Origin: Clostridia bacterium
GTDB lineage: Bacteria; Bacillota; Clostridia; Oscillospirales; CAG-272
Reading direction: 5' to 3'
Length of the DNA: 48,794 nt
Assembly (NCBI GenBank): GCA_017461765.1
Contig: JAFTXO010000021.1
Span: forward strand, 1 to 48,794
In this document: one piece after another, positions 48,759 through 48,794 of the stretch
Layout of the letters: the number at the start of each line of letters is the position of its first letter
Position numbering within the stretch: position 1 is the first letter of the stretch
Made by a program: the position numbers and the translations under genes
Notes under the pieces: generated by a model
What the model was told of the DNA's origin: nothing
What the model saw: the letters and a program-made list of their open reading frames with translations, nothing else
Databases searched by the model: none

Positions 48759-48794
48759 GTCACGCGGAGGTGGCGAAATAATACTCGCAAGGCG

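Overview
The window reads as a chromosomal segment of a moderately low-GC, anaerobic gut-type Clostridia (Firmicutes/Bacillota), probably near the Oscillospirales; that placement is inferred. The signs are the ispH-rpsA gene fusion, a cmk-plsC fusion beside it, an FTR-like protein paired with thioredoxin, DnaD plus a DnaC/DnaI-type loader, an L10 leader, and near-consensus sigma-A promoters (TTGACA, 17 bp, TATAAT) with strong AGGAGG-type ribosome sites. Genes are densely packed on both strands.

Layout. 1-7.0 kb (minus): the start of a secreted protein cut by the window edge, a peptidyl-prolyl isomerase lipoprotein, an aspartate-type aminotransferase with asnS, and a DinG/Rad3-like helicase. 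7.1-7.9 kb (plus): a zinc-ribbon protein and a 29-residue cysteine-rich membrane peptide. 8.0-12.5 kb (minus): one operon of baiN-like flavoprotein, cmk-plsC and ispH-rpsA behind a perfect consensus promoter. 12.6-16.4 kb (minus): azlC-azlD, an ABC-F protein with one degenerate ATP site, and cysK. Two tRNA genes, Leu(UAA) and initiator Met, lie at 16.5-16.7 kb.

17-23 kb is an accessory island. It holds three small unrecognised or truncated minus-strand genes headed by a helix-turn-helix regulator, a deletion-scarred fossil of a Tn1549-like conjugative element (DUF3852, a TrbL-like membrane protein, a VirB4 C-terminus fused to a foreign tail), a frameshifted four-helix-bundle (S23-type) gene, a methyltransferase, a structured repeat and a glycerophosphodiesterase.

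23-40 kb is mainly metabolism: an Rrf2 regulator, an MBL hydrolase, an SGNH esterase followed by a GH35 enzyme with a membrane domain fused to it, thioredoxin/FTR, a nucleoside hydrolase, an aldose-epimerase-like protein, an orphan radical SAM protein, a Zn/Cd efflux operon (SmtB-type regulator with a visible operator, plus a P-type ATPase), GH78 rhamnosidase and mnmA. 40-47.4 kb (plus) is housekeeping: topB-rimI-tsaD-dnaD-dnaC, then the L10 leader and rplJ-rplL. The last 1.3 kb holds a diacylglycerol-kinase-like gene and a cluster of hairpin-rich repeats.

The best candidates for something undescribed are the hairpin-spaced AGTGATATT repeat element at the right end and its relative at 21.9 kb, the asymmetric ABC-F protein, the membrane-domain/GH35 fusion, the small Cys-rich peptide, and the small regulator-headed trio in the island. 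No complete defence system, CRISPR array or prophage is visible.
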